A stretch of DNA of 64,000 bases from Leptidea sinapis. Lineage: Eukaryota > Arthropoda > Insecta > Lepidoptera > Pieridae. The notes beneath the pieces are model-generated. The model had not been told where the DNA came from, did not search any database, and saw nothing but the letters and a program-made list of their open reading frames with translations. Within the stretch, counting starts at the first letter, position 1; each line of letters begins with the position of its first letter. The stretch spans positions 2,033,001 through 2,097,000 of the forward strand of contig NC_066312.1 of NCBI RefSeq assembly GCF_905404315.1. Direction: 5' to 3'. Of the stretch, positions 45,045 through 60,000 are shown in pieces. A program made the translations under genes and the position numbers.

Positions 45045-48000
45045 GTCAGTACATTAACTTCATTGTATTCATTGCCTACTGTTAGAGTTTCTAAGGTTTT
45101 TTCCATTTCCCTAAAAGATTTTTTTTTAATAAATTATTATTCGAACAAAGCAAATCTTATAACTATATTTATAATACTTTGATTACATTTAATTAAAACT
45201 ATCATTACGGGGAAGTGTACCAAGATTAGAGCGTCGCCGGGCTGATCCGTTGACCGAACTAGCTGCCAGTGCTTGGGTATTATTGGGTTTATTGCTGGGG
45301 TTTCTGTTGACTTAATAGTAATATATCAGCCAACACTAACAATGTGCTGATAATCGAGATTTTTTTAACTTCGAGTACGTGCAGAGGGTTGTTAGTATCG
45401 AGTATTAGCAGCCAAATTTCTCTATTAGATTGTATGTCAAAGTGCGGGATTTTACACGTAATTCAAAACCGCGCGAAAAACACCTCTTTCCTAGCACAGC
45501 CACTTTGTAGAATCTGTTGGCTGAAGAATTCCTGAGCTGATTACGCTTGACATATTCGACTATATCCGCAAATGTCCAGCTAAGTATATAAATACACTTG
45601 CATGTTTGCCTCTACATAAAAACTTCACTCTTATTGTTGTTCATATTACATCAAAACTTGGAAACAAACCCGCTACGCAATGCTTTCACTACGCACACCT
45701 ACAACAAGCTCTTACCCGCGACTTCGTTCTCATTTACCATATTAGTTGGGGTTCCAATGCTGCCAAATTTATATTTACAAAACAATCATATATCTCACAT
45801 AGCTCGTAAGAAACTTTGTCGTTTGGTAATTTTTTCTCTGACTTATTTTGCAAATCCGACTACCACGAAAGTTTTTATATATTTATATAGCATATGACAC
45901 TCAGAAATAATGTGGTTATCTATTAGTAACAGAATTTTCAAAATCAGTTCAGCAGATCCAGAGATTGTCCCCTACAATGTCACGAACTTTCATTAATTAT
46001 AATATTCTTAGTAAAAATATCTGACAGAACCGTTAAAATTTATCCTTATTCTTATCTTATTATTATTAACATCTAAATAAATTACTTTTTTAAAAGTTTA
46101 TTTAAGCGTTGAAAATAAACCTTGGATTATATCATTAATCACTGTCAGTTAATTTTGCTAAAACCCACCCATCTACAATAAATACCATCTAGAGACTACC
46201 ATTTATTAAATGGGAGGTGGTATTTACACCTCCTTTTACCAACAACCATGACAATTTCTTTCAGCCCTAAAAACATTGTTCTGTAAAGTCAATCGAGACA
46301 TTACTATCGTATTTGTGTTAACAGCCTTTACATTACCGCTTAATTATTATTACCAATTTTTTAAAGTGTTATTGTGGATATACTATGATTATCCGAGATA
46401 GACAAATGCCAGCGCGGACTTTTCTGTGAACCTTTATAAGATACACAATTCTACTATACATTATTTTGTTGTATCTCAAAGGCAAAGGCTGTATAGGGTT
46501 TTTGTTGAAAGCTCCCAGACGTTATCCTTTTTACGACACCTTCAACAAATTTCGTTAATGTTATAAAATAATGTATACTACAACTTAACTAAAACCATTC
46601 TCGAGAATCATGCTATCCATTGGTGAAAACAGCATGAAAATGGGTGCAGTAGTTTTTGATTTTATCGTGAACAGACAGACAGCCGCGGCGGAGGACTTAG
46701 TTTTATATTATAAGTAAAAATAAATAAATAAATACGAATGGCACTTTCACGCAGTAAGAACGTAGAGTAGTAATCATAAAATTTGTTCACGCATTAAAGA
46801 TTAATTAGTGCGCCTATTATATATTATATTAATCATATTATCTTTTAGTATATTATGTCTATATAATATATCTTAATATATGTATATAAATTACGTGACA
46901 CGTTGTTTGTCCGCGATGGACTCCTAAACTAATGAACGGATTTTAATGGGGATTACTTCATCGAGCGCAATTTAGTCCAACTTGAGAGATAAGATAGTTT
47001 TAATTTCGATTTAAGACCCATAATTATTTTTAATTCCAATATTTGTTTTGTATGGATATATTTTCTATGAAAGAATATATTGACTCACGGTTTGACAGTT
47101 CTGCTGTGAAACAATTTCATTAAAACAACAGGAAGCATATTTTACGAAATAATTCTTGATATTATGAAATATTTTTGACAAATTCATAAAAAATCAGTAT
47201 TTTATTTATTATGTACAGAACAATGTCTGTCTGGTCAGCTAGTATATATATATATATAGTCTAACTTATTTAAAAAAATATATAATAAATATTAAGCCCG
47301 GGTTCATAGGTAACAAAAGATCTCTCTGCCATCATAATAAAAGTTGTAACTTATCACACATTTTAATTCACACTATTGTTTCGCTAGAAGTATTGTTTAT
47401 TACCTAATCTTATTTATATTCTTTTACATCTACAGTACCTTGATGCAACGTAATGCAAATAACTCGATTGTTCTCTGATACCCACGAAACGGCTGATATT
47501 AGTGAAAGTAATCAGATTGGGTATTATCGAGAAAACTTTTAAGTGAAAGGAATGCCAACCGCAATTCGATGTCATTTGAAAAACAATCTTATGATGTAAA
47601 ATAAATTATTGTCTCGCCTGTTTTTATCAGAGACAATAAAACTATGATGCATCACGTTTTTAAAGAGATTTGAAGCCATTTATTTGACCGCATGCAACGC
47701 GAAGCTGCTCGAATTATCGGGGATCCGATGCTCTGTGAAGAGACGTCGCATCATTGTGTGTCTTCTACCGCATTTATCACGGGGAGTGTTCCAAAGAGCT
47801 GTTTGACCTGATTCCTGCCGCCGAATCCCACCTTCGCACCACTAGCCTAAATTAGGATATTATATGTGTAGCATTCCTACACAGTTCGGTTTTCAAGGAA
47901 CTTTCTTCCACGTACTACGAAGCTGTGAAATGAGTTTCCAGGACAATACGACATGGGTCATGGAAATATGGACAGCGGTGATCACTTAACAATGGGTGAC

Positions 48001-51000
48001 CCGTACTCTCGTTTGTCCTTTTTTATGAAAATAAGGTACGAGACGAGCAGGACGTTGTGTTGATGGTAATTGATACGCCCTACTCATTACAATGCAGTAA
48101 TGCTCAGGATTATTGAAAATCACAAAAATTATGAGCGGGAACACAATTGCACTCTTCACCTTGAGACATAAGATGTTAAGTATCATTTGCCCAGTAATTT
48201 CACTAGCTAAGACGCCCTTCAGACCGAAACAGTATAATATTAACATATTACTACTTCACGGCGAAAAAAGGCACCGTTGTGCTACTCATAACCTAGCCGG
48301 CATCCGCTGCAAAGGAGCCTCCCACTGACCTCCTCTTCCATGAAAAAAGAGGTCTACCGTCACATTATTATTGTATTTGCTTATACTTATTTATTAGCAC
48401 ATGAGTTATTAGTCTGTATTATTTTGCCTGTGCATTTGTAAAAATAATTTGATTTCTTTATAAATTATATTCCATCTGTGAATAGAATTTTGTTTTTGTG
48501 CTTTTTTCTTGATAATTGATTTTTATTTCATTTTATTGGTAATATATCTGATTGTTGAGATTTGCTGACTTAGTTTGTTAAATGGATTGTGAATCAATTA
48601 TTCTTTCTCTATTAGAGTTTGAATGTTCACTAGTAATGGCTGGTAATTACCGGTTTTGGGAATTAAAGTTACAGATCCACATAAGCTTCCACAAGTCTCT
48701 CATTAATACTGGTTTGGCTTTTGTAGTAATGCACATGTTTGCATTGAATAAAAATAAATTCTTTATGTGAATTGTTTCTGCCGGAGAATATTTTTATACG
48801 ACCATGACGTGTCACACATAAAAATGCCACATATCATACATGAAGATAATATTTGACCACAACGCGACGCCTAGATATGTCGTGAAGTGTTAAAAGTACC
48901 ATTCCTACCATCAAGAAACGACAACGCCCATTGGTTGTTGTTTGAGATAAAAACAAACACAATCAAAACCAAAGTGCATATTGTAAGTGCATACAGGGTG
49001 CAACTATATGCAGGAAATGGAAGAACGCATTCAGTGAGTACCAGGAACCCATGAACAAATAGCAATTTTTACATATACGTTACCTTATAAAATTACAGAA
49101 ATACTTTGATATAAATACTTCTTTATAAAAACTCTATATAGTAACTTTTTTGATCTGGTAATTTAAATAATAATTATGTGCTTTTTAAAAAAACTTGTAC
49201 TGTCCGGTTATACTAAAGTAAAATTGAACCTTATGCAATCAATTTAAGGCTTAAAATATACCCAACGAACTTGTCATGCACAGCTATTTCGAAATAAAAT
49301 AATGCAACCGCATCCTAATATAAAATACTTACTTAGGGCTTACGCTCAATGTTGTATGTCAGTATATTATACAAAACCTTTAGAAATTATAATTTATATT
49401 TTGCAAACTAACAAATATATAAAAACCGGCTAAGTGCGTGTCGGGCAAATGTTATAGTTGATACTGGCACCTTCCTGTAATCAATTTTCAATGGAATTTT
49501 CCTTTTCCAAGTACATTAACGTACACTACATAGATAAATACTAATTCGTCATACATACCTTGTGTTTCCATCAGTTTTATCACTTTAACCTTAGATAATT
49601 AATTATACGTCTGGAATCTAGATAGAGTCTCTGTTAGACAACCGACAAAAACAGGCTAGGTTAGACTTCAGTGTGCGTGACAAGCTACGTCTTACACTCG
49701 CGATTTGTATGACACTTTGTGTCAGTGCGTGCTTGCTCAATTAGAGGTTAACTTTAGACTCAATTTTTTTCGACGTTTCTACGGCTGTCATGGTCTATCT
49801 AGACGTATATGATCTAAGCTTTAAACATTACAATATATACCAGCTACAACATACTATTTCTATGAACAGACGGACCGATATGACTGAATGAGTTTTAGTG
49901 CACTATTCAAGGGCATTCAAGAGATGGTCCCTTGGTCAAGGGTTCCTTAGTAACATTTACTTTTCTTATCTATTTGATTCTCAACTTTTGTATCTGAAAG
50001 TTGTTGTCTATTTGCAATGTAAAAACAATTCAGTTCCTAAATTGATAAAAGAGAATTGTAATTTAAATGTTACGCAATTTCAATGGGTTATCTTAGACAT
50101 ATGTAATGGTGTGACTTCTAACATATGCTCTGAGTAGAAATTATGCGATATTAACATATTGTAATAAATCACACTTATGTGCTCAGTAAATCAAGCAATC
50201 GCAGCTTCTTATATAATTTGTCAATATGTTTTAATTTAATTTATTGTCACGGAGCTGCTGTCACAGCGGAAGAGAAAAATTAGAAAAGTTGTCCGACTGC
50301 TTACGAATGCTTGTCAAATGGAAATCTAATAAATGCTAACTTTTATAAATAGTTTTCTGCATGCTTACGTCTAGTTTCGACTCGTGTCTTATGTTAAAGC
50401 TTCAATGATAAATTCTTATTAAAATACTGCTATTCTTCAAGAATAATAATAAACCTTGGAACAATTTAACAAAACTGATGATAGCTACAAAAGTATAAAC
50501 TGCAGAATGACGTGATTTATATTATATAAAAGTACACTTATCTGTTAATCAGTGTCCTCAAATATTTTTGGCAACATTCTCTAATCTGTGTCTTTAGTTC
50601 GACATTGTCAGTATTCAAACGTAAACAATGAATTACAAATGTAAATATTATTAATTGGCAAGGCGACAGGCGCTGTTCTGTCAATAAAAAAAAATGATAT
50701 ACTTTCAGAAATAATGAAGTCTAATAAGCTATCGGAAATGAATGATTTTATAATAAGTACTTATAAAATGATAAGGATTAATATTGTATTTGTGTTAACC
50801 ATTTTTACATTACCGCTTTAAAATTGCCAATTTTTGAAGTATTAACATGGATATAGTATGTGATACGGTGATTTTAGTGAATTTGTTTCTCCAACACAAA
50901 TAAGTTATATGTGGATAACGTAGTTGATAATACATGTATTTATAGAGGTAAGAGGTAGACGTAAGATAAGTATAATTGTTTGTTGTTCCCAATAAAATAA

Positions 51001-54000
51001 AATAAAAATAAAATTATTAAGAGATAGATATAAGCCATCCTGAACTTTTCTGTAGAACTAAATATAAGATCGATGTATAGTGTAATTGTGTAAGTAAATA
51101 TATGATACACAATTCCACTATACATTATTTTGTTATATCTCAAAGAGTTAAGTCAGTGTTTTCGTTGAAAGCCACCACACGGCGAATTTTTTTCCGACAC
51201 CTCCAATAAATATCGTTTATGTATACAAAAAACTTATGAACCTTCCTCGAGAAACACCATTGGTGAAAACAGTTGAAAATTTGTTTTTTAGGATGCAGTA
51301 GTTTTTGAGTTTATTGCGAACAGACAGACAGACAGATGCGGCGGAGGACTTTGTTTTTTATATGTATGAAATGTTAATGATGCTTTCTTCTCCATTTAAA
51401 CTTTATTGTGCCAAATCTCTTATTTATTCATGCTAACCTCTGATTTGTTTTTACCTGCTAATAATTTAATGTAACTCTAACTAGACCAAAGTCAAAGCAT
51501 TGCGGCATAGGGTAAGCTGAAAAATATGCCTGTTTCCGTGTCTGTCTGAAAATTTTGATGCGGTTTTTGTTAGAAATCTTGTATAATTGAGATGCTTTTT
51601 AGCTATAGGGAATAAACATGTATGAAAGATATCTAGCTGTACTAAATGACACATTTGAACTTACCAGGAACGCAGAAGTATAAACAAGCAGCGTTGTCGC
51701 TGTGTATGTGGGGGGTTGTGGGAGTTTCTCACTCCACGGGCGCAACTGGGATGATAGTGTTCAAAGTTTATACAGTTAAACGGCATTGTAAAAGCATGTA
51801 CCTAGATATCTGCAATGATATTATTATATATATCTAAAAAGGGACAGGAGTGGGATCCCTATTTCTTTAGTCCGCTAGGCCCTGAGCAACAACTATTGTG
51901 TGAAAAATATTCTGCGAATAGTGCTGCGGTGATTCTGCCCTCCTGGTATATTGACTAGAACGTGACAAACACTAGCTGTCTTATTTTTTCCTATCATTTT
52001 CATCAAGCTATCCCTCTTTGCGTAGTTTCGCTGTGTAGTGAAATTTAAAATGAATGAAATTCGTAGATGTGGTTGTTTGTGAGTATTTAAAGTGTGATAT
52101 GATCTCTCTCGTACGATTTGTTTTATCCATACGCTAGTAATTAGTAATTAAGTATAGATAGCAATAGGGTTGGAGTGAGAAAGAACGATAAGCAACGCCT
52201 GTTTAAATTATTTTCTCTATTGACTCGGCTTAGACTCATAACGTTCCATTACGATCTAATGATACAATAGATATACTCGCTAAATCAAACGCACTTCCCA
52301 GCGGAAGCTAATAATGTCATCACATTACAAATAGTCACAAATAATCAAACCATACATGCCGTAATACACCGTAAATCGTCAGCATAAGATCGTATCTTGT
52401 TCGAACATAAAGCATGGTAAGAAAGTTATAGTATTTCGTATGATATAACCCATTGTCGGATATTGTGTACCGTTTGTTGCGCGTGACCGGCAGTTAAAGA
52501 TACTGTTAGTAAATGACGTGAATAATTTATATTGTAAATGGTGAAATTTAATCGCGCCATCGTTGCACCAACGATCATAGATAAGATGGAAACCAGAGTA
52601 ACCCATTCAATTTATAGCCGCGTTTAAATATATTCAGAATTATTAGTTTCGTGGCCTACAATACGTTGTTTTCTAAATATTAACTATCTTTACAATATTT
52701 ATTCTACACGCGAACTTAACTAATTATAGCTAAGTTATAATCACTCAGAATAGAGATTGTTATGCTAATTGGCTCTAAGATCGCGTTCGATTAATACATA
52801 ATTGTCTAGATCAGTACGTGGTGCATCATGATCAATACTTATTATCTATAATTTGAGAGGTATCAACGTCTTCGGGGGAGAATTTTTGGTATGCCAGCTT
52901 TAGATAAAATTCCGTCGCTCCCACTCTCCCGGAAGTTGGAGGCTCGGCTAGGCCAGGCTACCAGAAGGGGGCTTCTTCGCACATGATGCTGGTTAAATTA
53001 TGGGTATAACAACGGCGCCTATTTCTGCCGTGATTCAGTAATGTGTAAACATTACTGTGTTTCGGTCTGAAGGGCGCCGTAGCTAGTGAAATTATTGGGC
53101 AAATGAGAATGAACCATCTTATGTCCCAAGGTGCAAGGTGTGTTATACGGGCTATCTGGTAATTCTGGTTGGCGGCAAGCCTGTCTCACAAATCACTCCA
53201 CGTGTAAGTATCGAAATCGTAATGGCGGCCACATGAACGGGCTATCCAGTACGGAATTAAGGACTCACGAGGGAGCAGTGACGTAAGCGCGAGCTTTGTT
53301 CGTCACCTACTTCACCGGTCCGACCGATCATTTAAAAATGGAGAAACATAAATAAAGCAAAACAGACTCTGAAACAATCTAATTTATAGTGATTATTATT
53401 AAAATGAAATTACCATTCATGATAGCTACCTATTTATTTCTTTTACTAAGTAGGTTTGAGTATATCGTGATCTTCCAATGCATACATTACTATCCGCAAC
53501 CAATGTAGGTTTCACAACGATACAATATTGATTTAAAATTACGATTTCGTACCTTTTTTTACCTATCAACAGTGTTTTAGTTTCTGGAACTATCACGTAC
53601 GTTGGAATAGAGAGTGGTCCTTAGTTTTGTTGCTCAATCAAACTGTGAAAATTCCTGTTGGCCAAAAATACTTAAAGTTGGAATAGGGTAAGATCGCCAT
53701 CTTCATGACGTCAGATACAGACAGACACTTCAAAATTTAAGACGTTTGCATAATGCATAGCGGTCGTCACCGCTTTGACGTCACGCAAGCTTTAACACAT
53801 GCTCTATCGCGCGGATATTGTACCAAACAGTTCTGTACTATTTTTGTATCGGCTTGTACGGCATTACGTAGTGACGTAGCTTGTTCTGGGCAACTGACAC
53901 ATCTTATGTGTCAAGTTAATGACCAAAATCGCGTAGTCGCTCATACATTTGTATTTTAATTTTTCCTGAGTGACACCGCCTTTTAATGTTTTGACAGGTG

Positions 54001-57000
54001 TACAGTTTGCTAGTCCCTTAAAATATTATTAACACTAGTCCTTTACATTTCTAATAATATATAAACAATACCTATAAAGAAATAATACACTGTATTTTTG
54101 TTGGTTTGCAGGCTCAAAATGGCTTCGATGAATTACGGCGATACGTGAAGCAAGGAAGCGATTTTAGCAAGGAGTTGGCCTCCATACTGCAGGAAAGGTA
54201 AATGCAAGAAACGAGATCACTTGCATAACAAAATTTACAATTGAAAGCCCAAATTATGTATTGAGGTTATTTAAATTATCGTGATTTTATTTATTTAAAC
54301 GGCATGGGGTAATATTTTTGCGGTATAAATACACCACATGTTACGTAATGTTAATATTATTACAAATGTATTAATTGGAAAGTGCAAAAATATTTATGTA
54401 GGAGCGATGAGGTCAGTCGTTGGATCTTAAACCACTGTATTGTGCTTTGTTTGATGTGAATTGTTTTTGATTTAACATCTTAAGTCTTTTTATACTTATA
54501 AACGGATAGAAAGAAATGATGAAACAACCGCTAATGGACATCCTCAAAATCAGGAGATGCGTTACGAGCCTTTTTTAATACATGAAGATCCCAAAGTGGT
54601 ATCGGGAATACTGCAACGAGTAATTAATTCAATAAAGTGGCTGTGCGAGGCGAATTTTTCGCTAACGCTTGGATATAATGTCCAGATATCGACAAGATGC
54701 GCGTGGGTCAACTCCTAGTATGAACCTTGACAACTCCTTGAAGCACTTCCCTATTGATATACGTTGTAGAAAATTCAGAAAGAATCAACATCTCTACGCA
54801 AAGCCAATGAATCAAGCCGACCGGAGATGACTTGATCGCCAGAACAATACACAATGTTAGGCTGAAGTTGTGCCAGTTCAAAGTACTGCCAGCAACCACA
54901 GGCACAACATGTGGTTGCGGGTAGTGCCTTGAACTGAAGTATTGTGATTAGGTACTGAGTAGACTAAATCCAATCTTTTTCAAGTGATCACGGAACTGAT
55001 CGTTGAAATACGCCTATAGAAGCTGTGGCAGTTATAGGAACGACCCAGAATCGAGTAGATACAACAGTAGAAGATGTTTGAGTGGTAAACGCATTACTTG
55101 TGCCTGTTAAGAGTTGAAATGGACTTAATTTTGCCGCCACCATTCCGACTTTACAAAGCATAGTCTCGGTTTAGATAAAAGTTTTCCTCCGGTTCTCGTC
55201 AACGCTATCCCAACAGATGCTGGCACGGTCGGTGTTAGAAATGCTATCATCTGCATTGCGATGCAGAAGAGATCACCAGCGGGAGGCTCCTTTGTACAGG
55301 ATACCGGCTAGATTATGGCAACCACAACAGCGCCTATTTTTTGCCGTGTAGCAGAAATATGTAAGCATTAATGTGTGTTCGGTCTGAAAGGCGCCGTAGC
55401 TAGTGAAATTTCTTAACATATTACAGTGTCTAGCCCAAATTGTGGTGCCGCTCAGAATATTTGGATTTTTCAAGAATGCTGAGCGGCACTTCTATGTAGC
55501 GGACAGCTCGTATCAATTACCATCAGCTTAACGTCTTGCTAGTCTCGTCCCTTATTGTCATAAAAAAAATCACTTGCTGCTGACTTGCAGCATAGCATTG
55601 ATATGCAGAAGAAACAGTGTTAGAGCATATAGCATACATGCGGGACCCGCCCTTTACAGTCGTAGCATCCAACGCCAATGACACCCTTAATGTTACGACC
55701 AGCCAAAACGGTAGCGACCCATTAACATAACTTCACGGGAAACGCAATGGTCTGCAGTTACGCTCGTTTCGCCACTTCTTTTCACAAAATTATTTTTTTG
55801 AGATCGAGCAATGGGCACATTCTCATTATAAATAAAACCAGGACCACTAACGGACGATGAAATTCAAACTAAAAATCTGGTAGACTTTGGGATTAAGCAC
55901 TCTTGAATTGTGTTAGACATTCAATATACTAAATGAACTAATAACCGATAGAGAACACTTAACCAACGTGAAGATGGCTTATTGCTGTATGGATGTGACA
56001 TTTGGAAGTGCAAATCTCATCAACTCTTGGTCTTTGTAAACCAATGAATTTGAACAATCATTAGTATTTAGTATCCCGACAAAATTTCTAATCATAATAT
56101 ATGGGCACATGGCCATGAAATCGCGATCAAATAGCAGACGGACACTACTGGATCAACCTCACACTCCCAATGGACTCTAAGCTTAACAGGACACGCCATA
56201 AATGGATATGTGGCGATCCTCCACAGTGCGCTTTTCAAGGAACTTTCTTCGACGAACTACAAAGGTCTTGATGATATTAATAAAAGGTAATGAGCTTCCT
56301 TGTAACGATACGACATGGGTACCTTAAAAAAAAAGCGTTCACCTTTCCTGACCAACAACAGAGGAATCACCCTCCTGTGATTCCTCTGGTGTTGCAAGAG
56401 AATGTGGGCGGCGGTGATCACTAAACATTAGGTGAACGCTGATTTGTATTCCTTTTTCATAAAAAAATATACCATGGAAAACGTAAACATGGCCTTATAA
56501 AGCTAACTTGGCGACAGGTTCTTATTAACGAACACAAAACCATCAGAAAGACCTGGAGATAAATCAAGAGAGATGTACAGCACCGATCAGGATGGAGATA
56601 CACTTTGGATACCCTCTGCCCCAGCTAGGGTAGAACTTAAGTATAATAATAATATGTATACATAGTAATATATAAGATAAGGCATTCGTATGTTCGAGAA
56701 TAGATGGAACTGTGAAAGCAAGTCACAAGAACTGCAAGAAATTGACCCAGAACTTTTTTTATCTTCCAAATCAGTACAAAATCGTATTCAAAATTCAAAG
56801 TACTCACTTTGTATATTCTTTACTGGGAGTGGGGATTATAAATTAATGGATTGAAATTATCTGGTCGATATTTTTTTTAAAAACTATCTCATGATAACAA
56901 CGCCAGCCATGGAGCCGGATAGAATGAAAAATTGAAAACAGTTCAAACAGTTAGGATTTTTATGAAATTCATTATTTCCAGTGGCTTAAAATTTGTGTTC

Positions 57001-60000
57001 ATAGTTACTGTGTTCTTCGTGGGACACAGCTATAAATTCCTCAAATGGTCGCGTTCCGACTACTCCAGTAGAATTCTCTAGAATAAACAAGTTAAGGTTC
57101 GGAAACTGGCTAATACCGGATTAGAAACATCATGGAAAGAAGCAGCTGTTAAACAAGCAACTTTCACTCCAATTTTAATTGGTATTTTTGCAGCTAATCA
57201 AGATGTGCATCTTGAGTGGTGAGTGAAACTTTTGCGCAAAAACAATCGCGCACAGACCCGACTCCAACGCATGATGAAAACCTACTGGTGGATATATTGA
57301 TAGAAATTAAATTAAATTTGCCAAATGGCAAAGAAAAAAAGAATGAATTTTAATATTCGGATTCGACATATCATTAAGTGTCAACAACGTTCAGCGTGGA
57401 TGACCGATTATAAACGGTTGTCGGTCACCGAAAAAAAGGCACGTAAATCATTATACGTTGACTCAACTTACTCTGTATACCGAACCGTAATTCCGACAGA
57501 CTAACACTGCAATGATAGGTTTACATATTGTACTGAGTTCTCAAGTGTATACTTAATTTTAACTCTGCTTCATTCTCTCCGATTCTCTTACAACTTTTAT
57601 ATATTTGGTGATGCTTGGTCGTGAAATAGAATTATTGTTAAAAAAATAAGTAGGGCGTGAATTCATTTTTAAGGATTGTGTAAACTATGTACGCAATTTT
57701 CCAAATTACTTGAACAAAAAGGAAAAAAAATAATAAATCTGTGTAATACCAGAAGGTATAGAAACAGACACTTCTATCTGTATTCATTTATATGGATATA
57801 TTTATATGCAACAAGACAGGAGGCATTTGAGATTTGAAAATAGAGAAAATTTATTTCATGAAGTCGAAGAAAGCTAAAAGAGTTGGAAAGTTACTGCAGT
57901 GTATAAAACTACACGTATGCACCCAACTGATGTCGAGAGTCGACTGACAACCGAATGACCAATCAAGTGAAGCGTCAGCAAAACAGACCAATCAGGAGTT
58001 TGCTTACGCCTCGTGCCGTGATCTGTGATAGGCAGCAACAGCATGATTACTCACTATTAAGTGCACCCCATAATCGTTCGTCAATGACACATAAAAAACA
58101 TACAGTTTCTAATTACTTTAATAGGGGTTCCAGTGCGATCCATCAAGAAATGTTAATAGACCTCATTACGAAAACATTAATTAGCTCTTAAGTAATTGTA
58201 TGTAATTTTAAACGTACAGACAGCGTATGCAACAGCAAGGCCACAATTGCTGGCCTTACCTGCTAACTGAGAGTGCGCTATGACAGGAAACGTACGCGTC
58301 AAGTTAACACACTTTTTGTTCTTCATGTATGTATATAATCACATCTGTCTCCCATAGGGGAAGTCGTCATCTCAGTTCACTCTCTAGTTCATCATCCACC
58401 TTAATAATTCTCCCATCGTTTGTTTTGTTTGCCTGTTTTTCTTTCTCTTATGTTCTGACGATTTTAGCCTATGGCCACAGCGTAGGACCACAGGGCCAAT
58501 CACCGCGTCAGTAACTAACTTATGATATAACAACTGCTCGACATATTCTTAGTCAACGTTCTATACTTAAATCTTATATCTTTAAACGAGCAATTCTTGC
58601 ATATATATCGTTGAAGTCGTTTCCGTGATCATTTTATATAATTATATTCAGATTATATATATCTCAGAAACGGCTCCAACGATTTTAATGAAATTTAGTA
58701 TACAGGTAGTTTCAGAGACGAAAAATCGATCTAGCTAGGTTTCAATTTTAAAAAATGTAGCTTTATCCGTGTTTTAATGAGAAACTCCTACAATTACATT
58801 AGAATACAAAGGTACATTTCGCCACTATATACAAGACTATAATAGCTCAACTGGGACATTGGGTGATCCGGAAAGCAGAAGACGCCGGTTCGAATCCAGA
58901 TGTCCTATTAGTTTTTTTTTTCAAGTTTTGTATATTCTTAAAAATCCGAGCAAGACTTGGTCGTCCGGATATTATTATTTAAACTTGTAATATTTTAAAG
59001 GCCTTACAAATAAACTTGGCATAAAGTTATACATGAGAATAAACCAAGCATATGTTATGTGTAAGTCACCAGGCCATGATGGTCTGGGTGTTGAGCACAT
59101 GCTCTACGCTGGAAACAAATTGTATGAGGCCCTCTCAACGCTATTTAATATGTGTATTAAATATGGCTATCTTCCTGCAGATATGTTAAAGACAGTAGTG
59201 GTTCCTGTGCCAAAAACAAGACGGGTTACATGTCCAATATAGCTAACTATAGGCCTATTTCACTAGGGACAATTGCTGGTAAGGTACTTGAGCGGTTGTT
59301 GCAGCCTGAACTGATGAAGAATATACGGATTAATGATTCTCAGTTTGGTTTTCGTCCCGGTCTCTCTACAGACTCGGCAATTCTGTCTCTAAAGCATGCC
59401 GTGAATTATTATAAAAGTCGTGAAACATCAATCTATGCGTGTTTCCTGGATCTGAGTCGCGCATTTGATCTTGTTAATTATAATATATTATGGAGAAAAA
59501 TGCGTGACTCAAACGTCCACAGCGGTATTGTCGTGCTGATGAGATATTGGTACGAGAATCAAACGAACATTGTGCGTTGGGGCGACACAGCCTCTAGTGA
59601 GTTTAGATTAGAGTGTGGTGTACGTCAGGGGGGGCTAACCTCTCCAGACCTGTTTAATCTTTACGTTAATGACCTTATTGGGGAGCTGAGTGGTACTGGC
59701 ATCGGTTGTCATATTGACGGAGTTTGTTTTAACAACTTAAGCTACGCTGATGACATGGTGCTACTTAGCCCCTCAATAAACGGTCTTCGTAAATTAGTAT
59801 CGATTTGCGAAAGTTACGCCTTAAGACATGGATTAAAATACAATGTACGCAAATCAGAAATGTTGATCTTTAGAGCTGGTAAAGGTCCGGAAAGGATACC
59901 ACCAGTTTTATTAGATGGGACACCAGTTCGGGTTGTGCAACAGTTCAGGTATCTCGGACACATGTTGACGGGGTCCCTCAGCGACGACCTTGACATAGAG

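Noticed and set aside
54708..54905. 65-codon minus-strand gene in intron 2
   Set aside because: No recognisable domain, no splice context, and it lies in a segment with broken frames on both strands.
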